From NCBI RefSeq assembly GCF_024362765.1, contig NZ_CP093302.1, positions 3,347,564 through 3,411,563 on the forward strand: a stretch of 64,000 nt of DNA, in the 5' to 3' direction. Each line of letters starts with the position of its first letter. Within the stretch, counting starts at the first letter, position 1. A model generated the notes under the pieces. The model was not told the origin of the DNA. It searched no databases and was given only the letters and a program-made list of their open reading frames with translations. Positions 59,741-64,000 of this stretch are shown here, piece by piece. The stretch is from Alkalihalobacillus sp. LMS6 (GTDB lineage Bacteria; Bacillota; Bacilli; Bacillales; Bacillaceae_D). The position numbers and the translations under genes are program-made.

Positions 59741-59780
59741 AAAAATAACCCCCTCCAGCTTCTAAGCATGGAGGGGGGTT
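59741..59780 (-). terminator. Intrinsic terminator after the OYE gene
   Basis: On the minus strand AACCCCCCTCC pairs with GGAGGGGGTT around a 13-base loop, followed by ATTTTTC. Confidence 0.85.
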
Positions 59781-59787
59781 GAACGCA

Positions 59788-60900
59788 TTAATAAAGCGTT
59801 TTTTCCGCTTCTTTTGTATACAAAATCGCTTCGTCTTGCTTTCCTTCCCGAACTTTTTCCGCCCATTCTGGATCAGCCAGCAGCGCTCTGCCAACCGCTA
59901 CATAATCAAACTCTTCAGCACGTACTTTCTCATCAACAAGACGCAGGTTCTCATCAATGGACTGCTCATCATTTCCTTTTTTGCTTAAGAAGGCATAATC
60001 GACTCCGAGGGAACCAACAGAAATGACAGGCTTTCCAGTCAATTGTTTCGTCCAAGCAGCTAAATTTAATGGTTCTTCCCCTTCAAATTCAGCTTCCCAA
60101 ATTCGACGAGTGGAGCAATGAAAAACATCTACCCCAGCTTCAGCAAGCGGCAACAGAAGTTGTTTTAATTCAGCTGGTGTGCGCGCAAGCTTGGCATCAT
60201 ATACGCCGCCCTTCCATTGCGAAAATCGAAAGACAATTGGAAAATCAGCGCTAACGTTTTCACGACATGCCTTTACCACCTCAACAGCAAAACGGGTTCG
60301 ACCTTCTAAATCACCGCCATATTCATCGTGACGCTGGTTCGTTCTCTCCCATAGAAACTGATCAATCAAGTAGCCATGGGCACCATGGATCTCAATCCCA
60401 TCAAAGCCAAGTTGTTCCGCATCCGCTGCCGCTTGTGCGAAAGCTTGAATCATTTGATGGATTTCTTCTTTCGATAGAGCAACCCCGTTTTCACTTCCAT
60501 CTACAGCTAAACCTGATGGACTGACTGGCGGCGCCTCTTCGTTCGGCCCATTTCCTTGCTTCCTTGCAGAACCAATGTGCCAAAGTTGCGGAATAATTTT
60601 TCCACCAGCTTCATGCACCTCATCGACTACTTGCTTCCAACCAGCCAAAGCTTCTTCCCCATAAAAACGAGGAATATCCTTATGCATAACGGCTGCAGGA
60701 TGATTAATTGCCGTTCCTTCTGTCACAATCAACCCTACACCATGCGCTGCTCTTCTTTTATAATAAGCCGCAACCTCTTTTGTCGGTACACCGTCAGGAG
60801 AAAAAACTCTCGTCATTGGTGCCATGACAATTTTGCTTTGAAGCTCACCTTTACCAAAAGGGGTGTTTTCAAATAATGTCGGTGCTAATGATTTTTCCAT
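59788..60900 (-). CDS. NADH:flavin oxidoreductase, Old Yellow Enzyme family
   Basis: A 370-residue OYE-family enzyme. FGKGELQSKIVMAPMTRVFSP is the FMN loop, GLIVTEGTAI and LIPQLWHIGSARK the next beta strands, GFDGIEIHGAHGYLIDQFLWERTNQR the active-site barrel strand with His-Ala-His, and VISVGSLG and FDYVAVGRALLADP the phosphate site. It reduces activated alkenes, quinones and nitro compounds. ATG at 60898-60900 has AAAGGAGA about ten bases before; 14 more codons upstream are unsupported. It is not near a MarR-type operator. Confidence 0.9.
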   Translation of the reverse strand: MEKSLAPTLFENTPFGKGELQSKIVMAPMTRVFSPDGVPTKEVAAYYKRRAAHGVGLIVTEGTAINHPAAVMHKDIPRFYGEEALAGWKQVVDEVHEAGGKIIPQLWHIGSARKQGNGPNEEAPPVSPSGLAVDGSENGVALSKEEIHQMIQAFAQAAADAEQLGFDGIEIHGAHGYLIDQFLWERTNQRHDEYGGDLEGRTRFAVEVVKACRENVSADFPIVFRFSQWKGGVYDAKLARTPAELKQLLLPLAEAGVDVFHCSTRRIWEAEFEGEEPLNLAAWTKQLTGKPVISVGSLGVDYAFLSKKGNDEQSIDENLRLVDEKVRAEEFDYVAVGRALLADPEWAEKVREGKQDEAILYTKEAEKTLY

Positions 60901-61180
60901 CTGTATCGTCTCTCCTTTTCCATTTCCAACCATTGATTTCATAAGCCATTTTAAATCTTTTGTGTCACGAAGGAAAAAGATACGACTTGATCGCTAGTTG
61001 GGAAATAACAAGCTCACGATTAGATATCGCAAAAAAGGAGCGCCTAACAGGCAACTCCTTAAGAAAAAGCAATTTGTTAAAAGACGCAAGCCTCCTGTTA
61101 TCATCGGAACTCTACAGTCAATTTCGATCTATACGGTAGCTTACTTATATCATTGTAAGCCATTACAATTCCTAGTATGT

Positions 61181-61336
61181 TTAATGTTGCCATTTCCTCG
61201 CTCGCCTCACCAAGATTAATCGATGTCCCGTTCGTCGATACAGGTTGTTTTCTTCATCATAATAATACTTTGCTCCAATAATAGATAACGGGCGAATTGT
61301 ACGCTTCCAGTTTTTCTCCATATGTGAATACCCCAT
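61181..61336 (-). CDS. Possible 51-residue basic protein
   Basis: An ORF reads MGYSHMEKNWKRTIRPLSII, then GAKYYYDEENNLYRRTGHRL and ILVRRARKWQH. TGGGGGAAA lies six bases before the ATG. The composition is protein-like and basic, but the family is not recognised. It may be a small gene or a gene fragment. Confidence 0.35.
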   Translation of the reverse strand: MGYSHMEKNWKRTIRPLSIIGAKYYYDEENNLYRRTGHRLILVRRARKWQH

Positions 61337-61878
61337 GATATTTCCCCCATAAAATATAATAAGGACTTACTTCCTAATTATTTACTAATTACGAGGGAAT
61401 TTCAATATATATTTCTGATATCACAAATATATTTATTTTTCAGCATAATAGAACTTTATTCGACATTTGCTCTAACAAAGCTATAAACGAATCATTTAAG
61501 CTATATTGGAAGAAATAACCTAAATAACAAATGGTTATAAAGACTTACTGTACCGTCATTAAATTTATTATCTTTTTTAGGTCTATAAACCTATTAAAAA
61601 TCCCGAAATCAGACTTTTTTTAATAAATTCCAGTAAAATCAAGAACAATCGGTTAAAAAAAGAATCCGAAAAATACTATTCTAAAATAGCAATAACTTTC
61701 CACGAATGATCACTTCGCACGTTAACATTATCGCCATTCCTCCTATTTCGGCGTGCTTGCGTTACTCTTTGTTATAGCATTCTTATTAGATCGGTAATTT
61801 CACCAGAGTTAAAGCCGGCCCGAAATGTGGCACATCTTGATTTACGGATAAACGGATGCTCCTCCTCCTTCATGTCGT

Positions 61879-61902
61879 GCTTCATTCTGTGACGAATGAA
61901 GC
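61879..61902. promoter_or_regulatory. 24-bp palindrome upstream of the GTPase promoter
   Basis: GCTTCATTC-TGTGAC-GAATGAAGC is a perfect 9-bp inverted repeat, 10 bases before TATAAT (61912-61917). It overlaps the expected -35 region and has no T-tract, so an operator is more likely than a terminator. Confidence 0.55.
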
Positions 61903-61911
61903 GACTCGTAG

Positions 61912-61917
61912 TATAAT
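61912..61917 (+). promoter_or_regulatory. -10 element of the GTPase gene
   Basis: A consensus TATAAT lies 41 bases before the GTPase ATG. The -35 region, 17 bases upstream, is inside the palindrome and is poor, which fits a regulated promoter. Confidence 0.55.
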
Positions 61918-61958
61918 GAGAAGAGACACATATTAGGATGAAGACGGAGGTTATGTAG

Positions 61959-62984
61959 ATGGCTTCGGAATTCGATGCAGCATTTAGTCAGACGTTTGAT
62001 GAACAAATGGAGAAAATGAATCAATCGTTAGAACAAGATGTGCTGTTTGCCTTAATTGGCGATATTAATACAGGGAAATCAACGACGATTAACGCTTTAT
62101 TTGGCGCGGACGTTGCTCCTACATCTGGATTACCAGGAAAAACAGTTCAAATTAAGAAATATTCCTATAAAAAACATATTAAGTTTGTTGATACACCAGG
62201 CTTAAATGATATTGTTCAAGCACATTCCAACGAAACGACGGATTTCTATAAAGAAGCGGATGTTGTGCTTTTCTTTTTAAATGCGGCCGGGACCGTTCTC
62301 TCTGATACAGAAGCAAAAGAGCTTGAGAAATTAGCCAAAATCAATAAAGATATTCTGATTGTGTTAAATAAAGTCGACATTGCCGACGATGTCCCAAGCT
62401 TACTTCATTATATTCAGGAAAAAACGAACTTTCGCTTTAACGTTATTCCCCTCTCTTCAAAAACAGGCTTTAATATCGGGGAATTGGAAGACAACATAGC
62501 GGACATTCTTCAAAAAAAAAATAAAGAATTACAGTTTGCGAAAGCCTTAAGTGACAAATCACGGATTGCGAACAAATGGATCAACCGCTCCTCTCTTGCG
62601 GCCGCGTCTGCTGGTGCCATCCCTGTTCCAGGCTCAGATATTGTACCGATTACCGCGGTGCAAGTTGGATTGATGATCAAACTAGCGAAACTGTACGATA
62701 AGACAATTACGAAGGATCGAGCTAAAGAACTCATTGTCACCAATCTCGTGAGCAACATTGGCCGAACGGCTTTCCGCCAGCTATCTAAATTTGTTCCAGG
62801 CTGGGGCTCGGCCATTAGCGCTGGTGTTGCCGGGTCATTGACGTGGTCGCTCGGAAAAGCCATTAAAAAGATTTACGAAAAAGGCTTAGATTTAAACGTT
62901 GAAACCCTCGTGCACTACACGAAAAAATATAAAGCTGAGCGTGATGCTGCTAAAAAAGAATCCACACAAATGCCATCCTCATGA
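61959..62984 (+). CDS. Dynamin/Era-like GTPase with C-terminal DUF697
   Basis: A 341-residue protein. The GTPase domain has G1 GDINTGKST (residues 34-42), G3 DTPG (78-81) and G4 NKVD (137-140), and the switch Thr is in SGLPGKT. From residue 190 a DUF697 domain follows (SSLAAASAGAIPVPGSDIV, VQVGLMIKLAKLY, SAISAGVAGSLTWSLGKAI) with hydrophobic Gly-rich helices that may contact membrane. Related proteins are linked to stress and envelope functions, but the role is not known. GGAGG precedes the ATG. Confidence 0.88.
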   Translation: MASEFDAAFSQTFDEQMEKMNQSLEQDVLFALIGDINTGKSTTINALFGADVAPTSGLPGKTVQIKKYSYKKHIKFVDTPGLNDIVQAHSNETTDFYKEADVVLFFLNAAGTVLSDTEAKELEKLAKINKDILIVLNKVDIADDVPSLLHYIQEKTNFRFNVIPLSSKTGFNIGELEDNIADILQKKNKELQFAKALSDKSRIANKWINRSSLAAASAGAIPVPGSDIVPITAVQVGLMIKLAKLYDKTITKDRAKELIVTNLVSNIGRTAFRQLSKFVPGWGSAISAGVAGSLTWSLGKAIKKIYEKGLDLNVETLVHYTKKYKAERDAAKKESTQMPSS

Positions 62985-63019
62985 TGGCGTTTTTCTTTGT
63001 TTATGAAAATCGCAAAGCC

Positions 63020-63049
63020 TTGACTTATCGCGATATTCCAATATACGAT
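63020..63049 (+). promoter_or_regulatory. Promoter of the ArsR-type gene
   Basis: TTGACT and TACGAT are 18 bases apart. The end of the -10 lies six bases before the ArsR ATG, so transcription would start at or next to the start codon and the mRNA would be leaderless. Confidence 0.45.
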
Positions 63050-63055
63050 AACAGT

Positions 63056-63370
63056 ATGGAACCTATTACCGTTTTTAAAGCACTCTCAAATGAAACAAGG
63101 ATCAATATAGTGAGATGGTTGAAAGAACCTGAGAAAAATTTCCCGGTGCAGCAAGCGCATTTACCGAAGGAGGTTAATATCAAAGGAGGCGTTTGTGTTG
63201 GTGATATTCACGCAAAGGTGAACTTATCTCAGTCTACTGTCTCTCAATACTTGGCGACGTTGCAGAAAGCTGGTTTATTAGAGTCCGAGCGCTATGAACA
63301 ATGGACGTATTATAGAAGGAATGAGACAACCATTGCCGCTTTAGCCGAGTACATTAAAATCGACTTATAA
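63056..63370 (+). CDS. ArsR family transcriptional regulator
   Basis: A 104-residue winged-helix regulator. It opens MEPITVFKALSNETRINIVRWL; the HTH is VGDIHAKVNLSQSTVSQYLATLQKAGLLESER, and the wing is YEQWTYYRRNE. The only Cys is in GGVCVGD, so a metal site is doubtful. ATG at 63056 is preferred to longer starts; it has no ribosome site, which fits a leaderless message from the promoter ending six bases upstream. It probably controls the YdcZ-like transporter genes after it through the inverted repeat at 63418-63453. Confidence 0.85.
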   Translation: MEPITVFKALSNETRINIVRWLKEPEKNFPVQQAHLPKEVNIKGGVCVGDIHAKVNLSQSTVSQYLATLQKAGLLESERYEQWTYYRRNETTIAALAEYIKIDL

Positions 63371-63375
63371 AAAAT

Positions 63376-63408
63376 GTGGTTCAATATCTTCTATTGACCA
63401 CGTTTTTT
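63376..63408 (+). terminator. Intrinsic terminator after the ArsR gene
   Basis: GTGGTTCAAT and ATTGACCAC pair (one bulge) around 7 bases, followed by GTTTTTT. It isolates the ArsR gene from the transporter genes. Confidence 0.75.
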
Positions 63409-63417
63409 CTTTGCTGT

Positions 63418-63453
63418 ATATTTGTATATCGGTAATTCTAAATATACAAATAT
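63418..63453. promoter_or_regulatory. 12-bp inverted repeat before the transporter genes (ArsR operator candidate)
   Basis: ATATTTGTATAT (63418-63429) and ATATACAAATAT (63442-63453) are perfect complements with a 12-base spacer; they extend one base further. The repeat directly precedes the AAAGGAG ribosome site of the first YdcZ-like gene. Confidence 0.72.
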
Positions 63454-63468
63454 AAAGGAGTGAGCAAC

Positions 63469-63900
63469 ATGCGCGTTTTATCGCTTTATGTACTTGGACT
63501 AATCGCAGGCATATCTTTAAGCATTGAAGCTGCACTTGGTGGCGCCTTAGGACAGAACATCGGCAAGCTTGAAAGCACCTATTACATCTTTATCGTCGGT
63601 GCGCTAAGTTTATTTATTGGGGTTTTATTCTTCGGAAAAGGAAATCTTGGTGCAATGTTCGACGTCCCTAAATGGAACTTAACCGGCGGCATACTTGGCG
63701 CCACGTACCTATCACTCCTCATCATAAGCGTATCACTTGTGGGAGTAGGCCTTTCAATTACGGTCGTTATTATTGGCCAGCTTGTTGCGAGTGTCATTAT
63801 TGATCACTTCGGTTGGCTTGGATCAAAACAAATCAAACTTGATAAAAATAGACTATTTGCAGTCGGGTTACTCGTACTCGCTCTATTTTTTATTTTTTAG
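63469..63900 (+). CDS. DMT transporter of the DUF606/YdcZ family, subunit 1
   Basis: A 143-residue membrane protein with five hydrophobic helices (LSLYVLGLIAGISLSIEAALGG, TYYIFIVGALSLFIGVLFF, GGILGATYLSLLIISVSLVGVGL, TVVIIGQLVASVIIDHFG, NRLFAVGLLVLALFFIF). IEAALGGALGQNIG is the DUF606 N-terminal motif. The start at 63469 has AAAGGAG eight bases upstream; GTG at 63460 overlaps that site. A second DUF606 gene follows at once, and the pair probably forms a heterodimer. Confidence 0.87.
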   Translation: MRVLSLYVLGLIAGISLSIEAALGGALGQNIGKLESTYYIFIVGALSLFIGVLFFGKGNLGAMFDVPKWNLTGGILGATYLSLLIISVSLVGVGLSITVVIIGQLVASVIIDHFGWLGSKQIKLDKNRLFAVGLLVLALFFIF

Positions 63901-63912
63901 GAGGGCACAACA

Positions 63913-64000
63913 ATGGATCTCATCTACTTACTCTTTCCCCTAATAGCCGGAATGGGCCTGAGTATTCAATCAGCCGTAAACGGTACTCTTGGCGGAAAAA
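63913..64000 (+). CDS. DMT transporter of the DUF606/YdcZ family, subunit 2 (partial, 3' end outside window)
   Basis: The first 29 codons read MDLIYLLFPLIAGMGLSIQ, then SAVNGTLGGK, the same N-terminal pattern (LSIQSAVNGTLGG) as subunit 1 and other DUF606 proteins. AGGAGGG lies seven bases before the ATG, 12 bases after the previous stop. The gene continues outside the window. Confidence 0.82.
   Translation, partial: MDLIYLLFPLIAGMGLSIQSAVNGTLGGK

Larger units (their letters stand above)
60943..61958. other. One-kilobase gene-poor stretch
   Basis: The interval between the OYE and GTPase genes is AT-rich, especially 61370-61700, with no convincing long ORF. It contains a possible 51-residue minus-strand ORF (61181-61336), several minus-strand ribosome-site-like GGAGG words without a long frame after them, and a 24-bp palindrome at 61879-61902. 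It looks like a decayed region. Confidence 0.5.

Noticed and set aside
61370-61700. AT-rich region as a replication origin or prophage attachment site
   Set aside because: No DnaA boxes, iterons, integrase or direct repeats were seen.
1-64000. Integrated mobile island, CRISPR array or tRNA gene
   Set aside because: No transposase, integrase, recombinase, regular spacer-repeat array or cloverleaf sequence was noticed on reading.

Overview
The window is chromosomal DNA of a low-to-moderate GC Bacillaceae, most likely an alkaliphilic Bacillus relative (Shouchella/Alkalihalobacillus type). The grounds are strong AGGAGG ribosome sites, GTG and TTG starts, and a typical Bacillus gene set: a Rap-Phr pair, an RsbR paralogue, a YwaC-type alarmone synthetase, BmrCD, class D sortase and YoxD. 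Extracytoplasmic proteins are strongly acidic. No rRNA, tRNA, CRISPR array, prophage or insertion sequence was found. Dense short operons, many convergent pairs that share one bidirectional terminator, and two decayed genes make this look like an ordinary accessory-rich chromosomal segment.

Layout. 1-3.3 kb: a phnD-phnC-phnE uptake operon with a Ppx/GppA phosphatase as last gene (cut by the window edge). 3.5-10.3 kb: MFS pump, SDR/TetR divergent pair, acetyltransferase, P-loop kinase, transglutaminase-like protein, PAP2-like membrane protein and a Nudix protein. 10.3-14.4 kb: the heterodimeric drug exporter BmrCD, preceded by a leader with two short ORFs and an intrinsic terminator. 14.4-22 kb: kinase-like protein, UDP-sugar pyrophosphorylase, SUKH protein, deoxyribosyltransferase-like protein, YoxD, LysE exporter and RtcB. 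22.0-22.3 kb: a small holin-like type I toxin with its terminator and a candidate antisense promoter. 22.4-28.2 kb: peptidase E, a quinone-response cluster (ring-cleaving dioxygenase, hydrolase, MarR), a broken zinc-ribbon gene, an MFS pump and a Nudix/DUF4177 pair. 28.3-32.2 kb: a non-PTS sucrose-type module (LacI regulator, GH32 hydrolase, LacY-type permease) with a 20-bp palindromic operator.

32.3-40.7 kb: Bcr-type pump, DUF5694 protein, small alarmone synthetase, ABC exporter, and the Rap phosphatase with a 39-residue Phr precursor. 40.8-47.8 kb: RsbR-like protein, tautomerase/MFS operon with a divergent LysR, then aroA with a divergent LysR. 47.8-55.4 kb: butanediol dehydrogenase, stress membrane proteins behind a sigma-B-like promoter, a sodium/solute symporter, a lipoprotein, and a second quinone/redox cluster (YjdI/YjdJ-like, MarR, isochorismatase, FMN reductase). 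55.4-59.4 kb: envelope genes, namely a class D sortase with its MPDTA-tailed substrate, an NlpC/P60 protein whose catalytic Cys is Ser, and galU behind a sigma-B-like promoter. 59.8-64 kb: Old Yellow Enzyme, a 1-kb gene-poor stretch, a GTPase-DUF697 protein, an apparently leaderless ArsR regulator and a DUF606/YdcZ transporter pair.

Connections. The two MarR regulators, about 29 kb apart, have near-identical recognition helices, and the same palindrome (AGTTTAC-N2-GTAAACT type) lies at the promoters of both clusters, which suggests one cross-wired electrophile regulon. The best candidates for under-described biology are the BmrCD leader, the toxin locus, the shared MarR operator, the Cys-to-Ser NlpC/P60 protein, and the RsbR paralogue lacking both phosphorylatable threonines.
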